Assembly: GCF_018130065.1 (NCBI RefSeq)
Contig: NZ_JAFCME010000008.1
Location: forward strand, 62,001-126,000
Direction of reading: 5' to 3'
From: Bradyrhizobium sp. AUGA SZCCT0158
GTDB taxonomy: Bacteria > Pseudomonadota > Alphaproteobacteria > Rhizobiales > Xanthobacteraceae
DNA length: 64,000 nucleotides
Part shown: positions 1 to 8,532 of the stretch, piece after piece
How positions within the stretch are numbered: position 1 is the first letter of the stretch
Layout: the number at the start of each line of letters is the position of its first letter
Notes under the pieces: model-generated
Told to the model about the DNA's origin: nothing
What the model saw: only the letters and a program-made list of their open reading frames with translations
The model's database searches: none
Translations under genes and position numbers: made by a program

Positions 1-144
1 GTGCGGGCTGCGCAACACTTTGCCCCAGATCATGCCGGGCATATTGGTGTCGGCGGCGAACTGCGCGCGGCCGGTCACCTTGTCCATACCGTCTGGACGA
101 ATGGTGCGCTGGCCGATCCACTTGTTGTTGGTAACGACGGTCAT
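1..144 (-). CDS. Molybdopterin-binding subunit of a xanthine dehydrogenase/CoxL-type hydroxylase (N-terminal part only)
   Basis: The first 48 codons of a gene that runs off the left edge. The N-terminus reads MTVVTNNKWIGQRTIRPDG and continues into KVTGRAQFAAD and KVLRSPH, the usual opening of the large Mo-cofactor subunit of molybdenum hydroxylases. It lies 17 bp downstream of the 2Fe-2S subunit gene, giving the order FAD subunit, iron-sulfur subunit, Mo subunit, as in cox-type operons. The active-site loop that separates CO dehydrogenase from xanthine, aldehyde or aromatic hydroxylases is outside the window, so the substrate cannot be named. Confidence 0.85.
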   Translation of the reverse strand, partial: MTVVTNNKWIGQRTIRPDGMDKVTGRAQFAADTNMPGMIWGKVLRSPH

Positions 145-161
145 GGTGCTGGCTCCGGCTG

Positions 162-638
162 TTATTGGGCGCGCATTTCGGCCGCGGTGTCCATGACAGC
201 GCGAACGATCTTGTCATAACCGGTGCACCGGCAGAGATTGCCGGCGAGCCAGAAGCGAACCTCTTCCTCGCTCGGCTTCGGATTCCGCTTCAGCAGCGCG
301 TCCGATGCCACCAGCATGCCCGAGGTGCAGATGCCGCACTGAAGCGCGGCCATCTCCAGAAACTTCTGCTGCAGCGGATGCAGCTTTTCGCCCTGCGCCA
401 TGCCCTCGATGGTGCGCAGTTCGTGGCCCTCGGATTCCACCGCGAGCATCAGGCAGGAACAGATGAGGTTGTCATCGACCGTGATGCTGCAGGCGCCGCA
501 GTCGCCGGAGGCACAGCCCTCCTTGGAGCCGGTGAGCCCGAGCGGCCCGCGCAGCGCATCGAGCATGGTGTCGTTGGGCTCGCAGAGAAACTCTGACGGT
601 TCGCCGTTGATGGTGGTGGTGACGTGGACCTTGGCCAT
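162..638 (-). CDS. 2Fe-2S subunit of molybdenum hydroxylase (CoxS/XdhC-like small subunit)
   Basis: A 158-residue protein that passes electrons from the Mo centre to FAD. Two clusters are visible: a plant-ferredoxin-type set C42, C47, C50 and C62, and the C-terminal set C101-x2-C104 ... C136-R-C138 (CGIC and LCRCTGY). All eight ligands are present and the length is normal for the family. It starts 5 bp after the stop of the FAD subunit gene and is followed 17 bp later by the Mo subunit gene, so the three are one transcription unit. The function of the complex is oxidative hydroxylation of an unidentified substrate; CO dehydrogenase-like naming would be premature. Confidence 0.95.
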   Translation of the reverse strand: MAKVHVTTTINGEPSEFLCEPNDTMLDALRGPLGLTGSKEGCASGDCGACSITVDDNLICSCLMLAVESEGHELRTIEGMAQGEKLHPLQQKFLEMAALQCGICTSGMLVASDALLKRNPKPSEEEVRFWLAGNLCRCTGYDKIVRAVMDTAAEMRAQ

Positions 639-643
639 GAAGC

Positions 644-1513
644 TTAATTCCCTTTGGCGCGTTGAGCGGCAATCGCGGTGGTGCGCTTGAGCAGCACACC
701 GGCCACTTTGGTGCGATAAGCGATCGTGCCGCGCTTGTCGTCGATCGGACGGCAGGCGGCGGAACAGGCGGCGGCGGCCGCATTGAGCGCGGCGTCGTCG
801 AGCTTGCTGCCGATCAGGGCTTTGGCGGCCGCTTCAACCAGCAGCACGGTCGGCGCGACAGCCCCGAGGCCGACGCGGGCGGCGGTGCAGACGCCGTCCT
901 TCAGCGTCAGGCTGACGCCGAGGCCGACCACGGCGATGTCCATTTCAGTGCGCGGGATCATGCGCAGATACGCGTCGCTCGAGCCTTTGGAACGCGGCGG
1001 CAGCGTGAAGCTGACGAGGATTTCACCGGGCTTGAAATTGGTGCGGCCGGGGCCCGCCGGCACCTGTTCCACCGGCATTTCGCGGCTGCCATCCGGCCCT
1101 TGCACCGTGACGATGGCACCGGCCGCGACCATGGCCGGCACGCTGTCGCCGGCCGGCGAGCCGTTGCAGAGATTGCCGCCGGCGGACGCCCGCCCCTGGA
1201 CTTGTTTGGAGCCGATCAGGTTGACGGCCTCCAGCACGCCGGGCCAGACCTTGCCGAAACTGACATGGTCATGCAGCGCCATGCCGGAAACGGCGGCGCC
1301 GACGCGAAACCCGCCATCGGCGGTTTGCTCGATTTCCGTCATCTCGGCGATTTTCTTGATGTCGACGATCAGGCCCGGCTTCACGACGCCGGCACGCATT
1401 TGCACCAGAAGATCGGTACCGCCGGCCAGGATGCGCCCTGCACTTCCGGCCGCGGCGAACGCCTTGATCGCTTCATCAAGCGAATTGGGCGCCAAATATC
1501 GGAGTTCCGTCAT
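644..1513 (-). CDS. FAD-binding subunit of molybdenum hydroxylase (CoxM-like medium subunit)
   Basis: A 289-residue flavoprotein. It starts MTELRYLAPNS, has the FAD pyrophosphate-binding stretch AGGTDLLVQMRAG near residues 31-43 and the second FAD loop ASAGGNLCNGSPAGD around residue 110, then the CoxM C-terminal domain. It receives electrons from the 2Fe-2S subunit encoded just downstream. It is the first gene of the operon seen here; the 283 bp upstream (1514-1796) hold the divergent promoters of this operon and of the transglycosylase gene, and I see no further gene there. Confidence 0.93.
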   Translation of the reverse strand: MTELRYLAPNSLDEAIKAFAAAGSAGRILAGGTDLLVQMRAGVVKPGLIVDIKKIAEMTEIEQTADGGFRVGAAVSGMALHDHVSFGKVWPGVLEAVNLIGSKQVQGRASAGGNLCNGSPAGDSVPAMVAAGAIVTVQGPDGSREMPVEQVPAGPGRTNFKPGEILVSFTLPPRSKGSSDAYLRMIPRTEMDIAVVGLGVSLTLKDGVCTAARVGLGAVAPTVLLVEAAAKALIGSKLDDAALNAAAAACSAACRPIDDKRGTIAYRTKVAGVLLKRTTAIAAQRAKGN

Positions 1514-1796
1514 GGTTGTCCGTCATCTCCCCTTTTCTGCCCGCCCCATTTGGACGTCGGCCTATGTGGCCGGCAGTTGCGGTAGCCTACACGGGCGATG
1601 CGGGTTGGAACAGCCTCCGGGCTGCGGTTCTGGCGGCAGGCTCCTATGCAGGAAGCGGGCTTGTTCTCACATCGTCGGACGCCGGCTTGCGCCGGTTGGC
1701 CGGGGATTGGTGGACGTGGCGGCGGATTACGCTTGCACTGATGCGGCCCACAGGCTGTACAAATTGCAGTCCCTCCCACGCGAGCCGGTGAACTTG

Positions 1797-3176
1797 ATGC
1801 CGACCCTTTCGATCAGAATTCACGTTGCGGTCACAATTTTTGCAGCCCTCGCCGTTTCCTCTGCCGCATTGTCCCAACCAGCCCCGGCTCCCGTCAGACC
1901 CGCCGTTGCGCCTCAGCCCAGGCCCGATGCGGTGCCGGGCCAGCAGCCGGCCGCACGGCCTGTAGCCTCGGCCCCGCGGGGCGGTGCGGCGTGCCACAAC
2001 GGCATGAGTTTCGATCGCTTCCTCACTGAGCTCAAGCAGAAGGCGGTGGCGGAAGGCGTCTCGCAGCGCGCGATGGCGGAAGCCGCACCCTACCTCACCT
2101 ACGACCAGAGCATCGTCAATCGCGACCGCGGCCAGCGCGTGTTCGGGCAGGTGTTCACCGAGTTTTCGCGGAACAGGGCATCCGACGGCGCGGCGAAAAA
2201 CGCGCAGGCGCGAATCCGGATGCATCAGGCAGCGTTCAATCGCGCCGAGAAGGAATATGGCGTGCCGCCGGCCGTGATCGCCGCGTTCTGGGGACTGGAG
2301 AGCAGTTTCGGCGCCGAGCTCGGCAAGCTGCATACGCTCCCCTCGCTGGTGTCGCTGGCGTATGACTGCCGCCGCTCGGAGATGTTCCAGAAGGAGACCA
2401 TCGCCGCGCTCAAGATCATCGATCGCGGCGACCTCACGGCAAGCGAAATGATCGGATCGTGGGCCGGCGAACTCGGGCAGACGCAATTTCTGCCGACGCA
2501 TTATTTCAACTATGCGGTCGACTACGACGGCGACGGCCATCGCGATCTGCTGCACAGCGCGCCCGACGTGATCGGCTCGACCGCGAACTACATCGCCAAT
2601 GGATTGAAGTGGCGGCGCGGCGAACCGTGGTTGCAGGAAGTGCGCGCGCCACAGAATCTCGCTTCAAGTTTTCCTTGGGACCAGGCCGACCTCACCATCA
2701 AGCTGCCGCGCTCGAAATGGGCGCAGCTCGGCGTCACCTTTGCCGACGGCAAGCCATTGCCGAACGACGATCTGCCGGCGTCGATGCTGTTGCCGATGGG
2801 CCGCAACGGACCGGCGTTCCTGGCCTACGCGAATTTCGCCGCCTACACCGAATGGAACAACTCGCTGATCTATTCGACCACCGCCGGTTATCTCGCGACC
2901 CGCATCGCGGGCGCGGCGCCGATGCGCCAGCCAGCCGCGCCGGTGGCGCAACTGCCGCTCAACGAGCTCAAGGAATTGCAGCACCTCCTGGTGCGCGCCG
3001 GTTTCAATGTCGGCAAGGTCGACGGCATCATGGGACAGCTCAGCCGCACCGCCGTGAAGACGATGCAGATCAAGTACGGGCTGCCGGCGGATTCCTGGCC
3101 GACCGCGGAGTTACTGGCGCGGATGCGCGGGCCGCGTGCGGAGCCGGCGGCGGCGGCGATGCCGCAGGTGAGATAG
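1797..3176 (+). CDS. Lytic murein transglycosylase, MltB/SLT_2 family, with C-terminal peptidoglycan-binding domain
   Basis: A secreted enzyme that cleaves the MurNAc-GlcNAc bond of peptidoglycan with formation of 1,6-anhydroMurNAc. The 459-residue product has a signal peptide (residues 1-28), a Pro/Ala-rich linker to about residue 60, an SLT_2 catalytic domain (about 70-380) with the catalytic glutamate E168 in FWGLESSFG, the family motif GELGQTQFLP, and a PG_binding_1 domain at about 395-450 (LQHLLVRAGFNVGKVDG). The start at 1797 gives a clean signal peptide; a GTG three codons upstream at 1788 is also possible. The frame stays open far upstream, but that part is antisense to the hydroxylase FAD gene and is not coding. 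Confidence 0.92.
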   Translation: MPTLSIRIHVAVTIFAALAVSSAALSQPAPAPVRPAVAPQPRPDAVPGQQPAARPVASAPRGGAACHNGMSFDRFLTELKQKAVAEGVSQRAMAEAAPYLTYDQSIVNRDRGQRVFGQVFTEFSRNRASDGAAKNAQARIRMHQAAFNRAEKEYGVPPAVIAAFWGLESSFGAELGKLHTLPSLVSLAYDCRRSEMFQKETIAALKIIDRGDLTASEMIGSWAGELGQTQFLPTHYFNYAVDYDGDGHRDLLHSAPDVIGSTANYIANGLKWRRGEPWLQEVRAPQNLASSFPWDQADLTIKLPRSKWAQLGVTFADGKPLPNDDLPASMLLPMGRNGPAFLAYANFAAYTEWNNSLIYSTTAGYLATRIAGAAPMRQPAAPVAQLPLNELKELQHLLVRAGFNVGKVDGIMGQLSRTAVKTMQIKYGLPADSWPTAELLARMRGPRAEPAAAAMPQVR

Positions 3177-3183
3177 CGCCCCT

Positions 3184-3286
3184 CCTCATGGTGAGGAGGC
3201 GCCCTTGCGCCGTCTCGAACCATGAGGCCACAGACGGGCCTGCATCCTTCGAGACGCGGCCAAGAGGCCGCTCCTCAGGATGAGGG
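3184..3286. repeat. Intergenic palindromic repeat pair
   Basis: Two hairpins between the transglycosylase and DUF1993 genes. The first has perfect 9-bp arms CCTCATGGT (3184-3192) and ACCATGAGG (3219-3227). The second begins CATCCTTCGAGACGC near 3243 and ends with CTCCTCAGGATGAGG by 3286. The wording matches the repeat at 41609-41760, so it is a dispersed family. It may also serve as a transcription end for the upstream gene. The rest of 3177-3440 holds nothing else I can name. Confidence 0.6.
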
Positions 3287-3440
3287 TCGATGCATCCTGC
3301 AGCTGGCGCGTCCGACGCCAGCCGGAAATATTTGACTACATCTCACCCCTTCCCGGCGTTGTAATTCCCTCTCCCCCGCCCCACCTGCAGCACGCAGTCT
3401 CTGCATGCCATAAAATTCCACACAACGAAAAGAGCATCAC

Positions 3441-3944
3441 ATGTCCTTTTACGACGCCACCGTTCCGGCCTATCTGCAAATTCTCGGCAGCCTCTCCGGC
3501 TTGCTCACCAAGGCAGAAGCGCATTGCGAGGCGAAGAAGATCCAGCCCGACGTGTTGCTCGGCTCGCGGCTTTATCCGGACATGCTGCCGCTCTCCAAGC
3601 AGATTCAGCTCGCCACCGATTTTGCGGTCAGGGGCTGCGCCCGCGTCACCCACAGCGAAGTGCCGTCGACACCCGATACCGAAAAGACCTTTGAAGAATT
3701 GCGCCAGCGGCTCGCGAAAACCATCGACTACGTCAAGTCGTTCAAATCAGAGCAGTTCGAGGGCGCCGACACCAAAGACGTCACCTTTCCGATGGGGCCG
3801 GACAAGACCATGACGCTGAAGGGCCAGCAATTCATCTCGAACTTCTCGCTTCCGCAATTCTACTTCCATGCCGCCATCGCCCACGGCATCCTGCGCCACA
3901 ATGGCGTCGAGGTCGGCAAGCGAGATTACATGGGCGCGAAGTGA
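3441..3944 (+). CDS. DUF1993 domain protein
   Basis: A 167-residue soluble protein starting MSFYDATVPAYLQILGSLSG. The opening, the QIQLATDFA stretch and the C-terminal FSLPQFYFHAAIAHGILRHNGV are characteristic of DUF1993, an all-helical family related in fold to DinB-like proteins. No catalytic role is established for it. It is preceded by an A-rich leader with GAAAAGAG before the ATG. The downstream 97 bp separate it from an SDR gene on the same strand; co-transcription is possible but nothing shows it. Confidence 0.85.
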   Translation: MSFYDATVPAYLQILGSLSGLLTKAEAHCEAKKIQPDVLLGSRLYPDMLPLSKQIQLATDFAVRGCARVTHSEVPSTPDTEKTFEELRQRLAKTIDYVKSFKSEQFEGADTKDVTFPMGPDKTMTLKGQQFISNFSLPQFYFHAAIAHGILRHNGVEVGKRDYMGAK

Positions 3945-4041
3945 TCTGTTTCGCCTGGCAAGACCGGACGCCTTAGCGTCACCGGCCATGCCGTGGTAGT
4001 GCTCCCTTCAGCAAGAACAAAATGCTGAAGGGAGACCGCCG

Positions 4042-4902
4042 ATGTCCATCACCACGCAAGCACCAAAGCAACTCGATCCCGCCGCTTCGCTTCACGCCGA
4101 AACGCTGGGCCTCGCTCCGGGTCGTGGCCGGCTGGAAGGCCGCCGCATCATCGTGGTCGGGGCCGGCCAGCGCAACATCGTCGACGAGGAGCCGCCGATT
4201 GGTAACGGCCGCGCGATGTCGGTATTGTTCGCGCGCGAGGGTGCGCATGTGGCGTGCATCGACATCAACAAGGAAGCCGCCGATGACACGGTCAAGCAGA
4301 TCACCAGCGAAGGCGGCAGGGCGTTTACCGACGTGGTCGACGTCTCCGATGCATCAGCGATCGGGCCGGCGATCGCGCGCTGCGCCAAACAACTCGGTGG
4401 CCTCGACGGGCTCGCGCTGAATGTCGGCATTTCCTGCGGGCTGTCGCTGCCGAAGATGACGGCGGAAGCCTGGGACAAGGATTATGCCGTCAACGTGCGC
4501 AGCCACATGCTGTTCGCGCAAGCGGCGCTCGAAATGATGTCGCCGGGCGGCGCGATCACGCTGACCTCGTCGATGGCGAGCCAGCGCGCCAATGGCCGCA
4601 ACCCGGCCTATGAATCCTCCAAGGCCGCGCAGATCGCGCTCGGCCGCGCCATCGCGCGGGCCGGCGAGGAAAAGGGCATTCGCTGCAATGTGATCGCGCC
4701 CGGCTTTATCGATTCCCCGATGGGCCGCGACGCCAGCCGCAGGCGGACCGATCGTGCGCTCACAGTGCCGTTTGGCCGCCAGGGCACCGGCTGGGAGGTC
4801 GCCTATGGTGCGCTGTTCCTGATTTCGAATGAATCATCCTACGTCAACGCCCACACCCTGTTCCTCGACGCCGGCCATATGGCGGGGATTGTGCGGACCT
4901 AG
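4042..4902 (+). CDS. SDR family oxidoreductase with an enlarged nucleotide-binding loop
   Basis: A 286-residue short-chain dehydrogenase. The Rossmann start is IIVVGAG at residues 36-42, and the glycine pair expected a few residues later appears as IGNGRA at 53-58, so the cofactor loop carries an insertion of about nine residues (QRNIVDEEPP) compared with the classical TGxxxGIG. An acidic residue after beta-2 (CIDINK) suggests NAD preference. The NAG motif is NVG (LALNVGISCG), the catalytic serine lies in LTSSMAS and the YxxxK motif is YESSK. The start used is the ATG at 4042; an RBS (GGGAGA) sits just upstream. Substrate unknown. Confidence 0.88.
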   Translation: MSITTQAPKQLDPAASLHAETLGLAPGRGRLEGRRIIVVGAGQRNIVDEEPPIGNGRAMSVLFAREGAHVACIDINKEAADDTVKQITSEGGRAFTDVVDVSDASAIGPAIARCAKQLGGLDGLALNVGISCGLSLPKMTAEAWDKDYAVNVRSHMLFAQAALEMMSPGGAITLTSSMASQRANGRNPAYESSKAAQIALGRAIARAGEEKGIRCNVIAPGFIDSPMGRDASRRRTDRALTVPFGRQGTGWEVAYGALFLISNESSYVNAHTLFLDAGHMAGIVRT

Positions 4903-5000
4903 CCTGCAGCAACCGAATGGCTTCCGAGTACCTTTGGGCATTGCGCAATCCGCCGTAATGCCCAACTCTCCCCTATCATCCATCCATCGGAAATTTCTTC

Positions 5001-6101
5001 ATGAGCCAGACCAAACTATTCGAGCCCTACAAGCTTGGCGGAATCACGCTGCCGAACCGCCTCGTCATGGCGCCGCTGACCCGCAACCGCGCAGTGCCTG
5101 GCAGCTTTGTGCCGAGCGAGCTTGCCATCGACTATTACGGCCAGCGCGCTTCCGCGGGATTGCTGATCACCGAGGCCAGCCAGATCTCGCAGCAGGGCCA
5201 GGGCTATCAGGACACGCCCGGCATTTATTCCAAGGAGCAGGTTGCGGGCTGGCGCAAGGTCACCGACCGCGTGCACGAAAACGGCGGGCGCATCTTCATT
5301 CAGATCTGGCATGTCGGCCGCATCTCGCACGATTCATTGCAGCCCGGCGGCGGCAAGCCGGTGGCTCCGTCCGCGATCCGCGCCAAGGGCAAGACTTTTG
5401 TCAACGGCACCTTCACCGAGATCTCCGAGCCGCGCGAGCTCGAGCTGTCGGAAATTCCAGGGATCATCGAAGACTTCAAGCGCGGCACCGAGAATGCGCT
5501 CGCCGCCGGTTTCGACGGCATCGAAATCCACGGCGCCAACGGCTACCTGCTCGACCAGTTCGCCAAAGACGGCACCAACAAGCGTACCGATGCCTATGGT
5601 GGTTCAATCGAGAACCGCGCCAAACTGATGCTGGAAGTATCGAAGGCGGTGGCCGCGGTCGCCGGCCCGGAGCGGACGGGCATCCGCATTTCGCCGGTGA
5701 CGCCCGCCAATGATGTGTCAGATTCAAACCCGCAGCCGCTGTTCGACCACATCGTGGATGGGCTCAATGCGCTAAAGCTGACCTACATCCATGTGGTCGA
5801 GGGCGCGACCGGCGGCCCGCGCGACATCGCGCCGTTCGACTACGGCTCGTTGCGCAAGCGCTTCAAGCAGGCCTATGTCGCCAACAACGGTTACGATTTC
5901 GATCTGGCGACAAAGCAACTCGATGCCAACGCGGCCGACCTGATCGCATTTGGAAAACCGTTCATCTCCAACCCCGACCTGGTCGAGCGGCTGAAGAAGG
6001 GTGCACCGCTGAACGCGTTCGACAAGGCGACGTTCTACGGCGGTGGCGCCAAGGGGTATACGGACTATCCGACGCTCGGCGCGAAGCAGGCGGCGGAGTA
6101 G
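5001..6101 (+). CDS. Alkene reductase, Old Yellow Enzyme family (NemA-like)
   Basis: A 366-residue FMN-dependent ene-reductase that uses NAD(P)H to reduce activated C=C bonds or nitro/ester electrophiles. It opens with LFEPYKLGGITLPNRLVMAP, the family start; the substrate-anion site H177-x2-N180 is in IEIHGANGYLLDQF, followed by TDAYGGSIENR, the OYE signature. The C-terminal FMN phosphate loop is seen as LIAFGKPFISNPDL. Length is normal. It is the last plus-strand gene before the convergent glp operon and is followed by a repeat hairpin and a bidirectional terminator. Confidence 0.93.
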   Translation: MSQTKLFEPYKLGGITLPNRLVMAPLTRNRAVPGSFVPSELAIDYYGQRASAGLLITEASQISQQGQGYQDTPGIYSKEQVAGWRKVTDRVHENGGRIFIQIWHVGRISHDSLQPGGGKPVAPSAIRAKGKTFVNGTFTEISEPRELELSEIPGIIEDFKRGTENALAAGFDGIEIHGANGYLLDQFAKDGTNKRTDAYGGSIENRAKLMLEVSKAVAAVAGPERTGIRISPVTPANDVSDSNPQPLFDHIVDGLNALKLTYIHVVEGATGGPRDIAPFDYGSLRKRFKQAYVANNGYDFDLATKQLDANAADLIAFGKPFISNPDLVERLKKGAPLNAFDKATFYGGGAKGYTDYPTLGAKQAAE

Positions 6102-6120
6102 GAACGCAACTCTCTCCACC

Positions 6121-6203
6121 GTCATTGCGAGGAGCGCAGCGACGAAGCAATCCATCTATCCGTTATGCCGCACTATGGATTGCTTCGCTACGCTCGCAAT
6201 GAC
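6121..6203. repeat. Dispersed inverted repeat
   Basis: The left arm starts GTCATTGCGAGGAGCGCAGC at 6121 and runs to 6155; the right arm (6175-6203) reads ATGGATTGCTTCGCTACGCT and ends CGCAATGAC. The arms pair over most of their length, with a few unpaired bases on the left. I recognise this wording as one of the commonest intergenic palindromes of Bradyrhizobium-type genomes. Confidence 0.75.
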
Positions 6204-6210
6204 AAGAAGA

Positions 6211-6234
6211 AAGGCCGGGATCGCTCCCGGCCTT
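6211..6234. terminator. Bidirectional intrinsic terminator between the reductase gene and glpV
   Basis: Perfect stem AAGGCCGGGA / TCCCGGCCTT with a short loop. On the plus strand it is followed by CAGTTTTT; on the minus strand by TCTTCTTGTC. It lies between two convergent genes and can stop transcription of both. Confidence 0.8.
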
Positions 6235-6264
6235 CAGTTTTTGCATCACTCGTAATCGCGAGGC

Positions 6265-8061
6265 TTACTTGGCTTCTGCCCGCTTCGGCGGTGTTGCCGG
6301 CCACGACTTCACCAGCGTGTCGTAGTCGACGGTTTCGCCCTTCGGCTTCTCGTTCGCCAGCTTGCGCTGCGGAGCGACGTTGCCGTCCTTCTCCGACTTG
6401 GCGAACCAGAATTCGGCGGTCTCCTTCTTGTTCAGCTTCGGTCCGCAGGCGCCCTGCACGTTGGATTTCTCCAGACGCTCGAGCACGGAGTCCTGGGCTG
6501 CCGCCAGGGCGTCCATCGCGGCTTGCGGCGTCTTCGCACCGGACGACGCATCGCCGATGTTCTGCCACCACAATTGCGCGAGCTTCGGATAATCAGGCAC
6601 GTTGTTGCCGGTCGGGGTCCACTGCACGCGCGCGGGCGATCGGTAGAACTCGATCAGGCCGCCGAGCTTCGGCGCACGCTCGGTGAACGACTTGTCCCAG
6701 ATGTCGGATTCACGAATGAACGTGAGACCGACATGGCTCTTCTTCAGGCTCACCGTCTTGGAGGTGATGAACTGCAGATAGAGCCAGGCCGCCTTGCGGC
6801 GGTCCGCCGGGGTCGACTTCAGGAGCGTCGCCGAGCCGGCGTCCTGGTAGCCGAGCTTCATGCCTTCCTTCCAGTACGAGCCGTGCGGCGACGGCGCCAT
6901 ACGCCACTTCGGCGAACCGTCGGCGTTCACGACGGCAATACCGGGCTTCACCATGTCGGCGGTGAAAGCGGTGTACCAGAAGATCTGCTGGGCGATGTTG
7001 CCTTGCGCCGGTACCGGTCCGGCTTCGCCGAAGGTCATGCCTTGCGCCTGCGGCGGGGCATACTTCTTCATCCAGTCGAGATATTTGGCGATCGAATAGA
7101 CCGCCGCCGGACCGTTGGTGTCACCGCCGCGCTCGACGGATGAACCGACCGGACGGCAGCCTTCCATGCGGATGCCCCATTCGTCGACCGGCTTGCCGTT
7201 CGGGATGCCCTTGTCGCCGTTGCCGGCCATCGACAGCCAGGCATCGGTGAACCGCCAGCCGAGCGAGGGATCCTTCTTGCCGTAGTCCATGTGACCATAG
7301 ACCTTGGTGCCGTTGATCTCCTTGATGTCGTTGGTGAAGAACTCTGCGATGTCTTCATAGGCCGACCAGTTCACGGGAACGCCGAGATCGTAGCCATATT
7401 TGGCCTTGAACTTGGCCTTGTAGTCGGGATTGGAGAACCAGTCGTAGCGGAACCAATAGAGGTTCGCGAACTGCTGGACGGGCAGCTGATAGAGCTTGCC
7501 GTCCGGTCCCGTGGTGAAGGATTTTCCGATGAAGTCGTTGACGTCGAGATTGGGATTGGTGACGTCCTTGCCTTCGCCGGTCATGTAATCCGACAGCACG
7601 ACCGTCTGGTTGTAGCGGAAGTGGGTGCCGATCAGGTCCGAGTCGTTGATCCAGCCGTCATAGACGTTCTTGCCGGACTGCATCTGGGTCTGCAGCTTCT
7701 CGACCACGTCACCTTCCTGGATCAAATCGTGTTTGAGCTTGATGCCGGTGATCTCGGTGAAGGCCTTCGCCAGGGTCTTGGATTCATATTCATGCGTGGT
7801 GATGGTTTCCGACACCACGTTGATTTCCATCCCCTTGAAGGGCTGGGCGGCCTTTTCAAACCACTGCAGTTCCTTCAGCTGGTCGGCCTTCGACAGCGTC
7901 GAGGGTTGGAATTCGCTGTCGATCCAGCGCTGATTGACCGCATCGTCCGCGCGAGCAGGTGCGGCGATCGTCACGGAAGCCGCGATCAGCGCAGCCGCGC
8001 TGGTCATCGTCAGAAAGCTCTCCTTGGTCAATGGGCCGTTCCTTCCTCTAAAACGTCGCAT
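6265..8061 (-). CDS. glpV: Glycerol ABC transporter, periplasmic substrate-binding protein GlpV
   Basis: A 598-residue extracellular binding protein of the large (family 1) type. The start at 8061 is chosen because GGAGGA lies seven bases upstream and it yields a signal peptide (MRRFRGRNGPLTKESFLTM, hydrophobic core, cleavage after APARA). Downstream, KELQWFEKAAQPFKGM and the large mature domain fit the binding protein of rhizobial glpSTPQUV operons. It is the last gene of the operon, 74 bp after glpU, and ends at a strong terminator. Function as a glycerol receptor follows from the operon (glpD, glpS, glpT, glpP, glpQ, glpU); binding itself is not visible in sequence. Confidence 0.92.
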   Translation of the reverse strand: MRRFRGRNGPLTKESFLTMTSAAALIAASVTIAAPARADDAVNQRWIDSEFQPSTLSKADQLKELQWFEKAAQPFKGMEINVVSETITTHEYESKTLAKAFTEITGIKLKHDLIQEGDVVEKLQTQMQSGKNVYDGWINDSDLIGTHFRYNQTVVLSDYMTGEGKDVTNPNLDVNDFIGKSFTTGPDGKLYQLPVQQFANLYWFRYDWFSNPDYKAKFKAKYGYDLGVPVNWSAYEDIAEFFTNDIKEINGTKVYGHMDYGKKDPSLGWRFTDAWLSMAGNGDKGIPNGKPVDEWGIRMEGCRPVGSSVERGGDTNGPAAVYSIAKYLDWMKKYAPPQAQGMTFGEAGPVPAQGNIAQQIFWYTAFTADMVKPGIAVVNADGSPKWRMAPSPHGSYWKEGMKLGYQDAGSATLLKSTPADRRKAAWLYLQFITSKTVSLKKSHVGLTFIRESDIWDKSFTERAPKLGGLIEFYRSPARVQWTPTGNNVPDYPKLAQLWWQNIGDASSGAKTPQAAMDALAAAQDSVLERLEKSNVQGACGPKLNKKETAEFWFAKSEKDGNVAPQRKLANEKPKGETVDYDTLVKSWPATPPKRAEAK

Positions 8062-8135
8062 GTTGAGTCCTCCGGTTGCAGTGACAAACAATTTTCAGGC
8101 CCGGGTTGATCCCGGATCTGTCTTTTTTCGCTTCA

Positions 8136-8462
8136 TCAGACGGTGCGGAAAACCACCACGGCCGAAACAAGCGAAATCACGGTAGCGAGCCACAGGCTCG
8201 ATATCTCAACGCCCTCTCCGATCGGCAGCGTCGCGATCGCATCGGTGCCGACGAAGGCGATCCACAACAGGTGGATGACCGCGGCGAGTACCAGCGAGAT
8301 GAACAGCCGGTCGCCGCGCGTTGTCGGAATCTGCAACACGCCGACGCGCTCGGCCTCGGGATACGCCGCCGCAAGCCAGGTCATGACGCCCAGCGTCAGC
8401 GACAGCAGCACGAAGAAGATCGCGGTCGGGAGCGTCCAGGCCATCCATGCGATGTGTTCCAT
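8136..8462 (-). CDS. glpU: GlpU, DUF2160 family membrane protein
   Basis: A 108-residue integral membrane protein with three hydrophobic segments (roughly residues 8-33, 54-71 and 88-106). DUF2160 proteins occur almost only inside glycerol ABC operons, between the permease and the binding-protein genes, as here. The biochemical role is not established; a small accessory subunit of the transporter is a reasonable guess. It is separated from glpQ by a 69-bp gap that contains a palindromic repeat. Confidence 0.85.
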   Translation of the reverse strand: MEHIAWMAWTLPTAIFFVLLSLTLGVMTWLAAAYPEAERVGVLQIPTTRGDRLFISLVLAAVIHLLWIAFVGTDAIATLPIGEGVEISSLWLATVISLVSAVVVFRTV

Positions 8463-8483
8463 GGCGCGTTAATCCTCATGCCT

Positions 8484-8532
8484 GCGCATGATCTTGTCCG
8501 AAAACCGGTGTCCACTTTTCGGGATCATGCGC
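8484..8532. repeat. Palindromic repeat inside the glp operon
   Basis: Perfect 10-bp outer arms GCGCATGATC (8484-8493) and GATCATGCGC (8523-8532), with inner pairing of TCCGAAAA and TTTTCGGGA. This is a widespread rhizobial intergenic palindrome. It sits between glpQ and glpU, its right arm touches the glpQ stop codon, and it would form a hairpin in the operon mRNA. Confidence 0.8.

Noticed and set aside
1..1513. Carbon monoxide dehydrogenase
   Set aside because: The order of the subunit genes fits, but the active-site loop of the Mo subunit is outside the window; other hydroxylases have the same order.
726..1796. Upstream extension of the transglycosylase frame
   Set aside because: It is antisense to the FAD subunit gene and has an Arg/Ser/Pro-rich shadow composition; the signal peptide begins at 1797.
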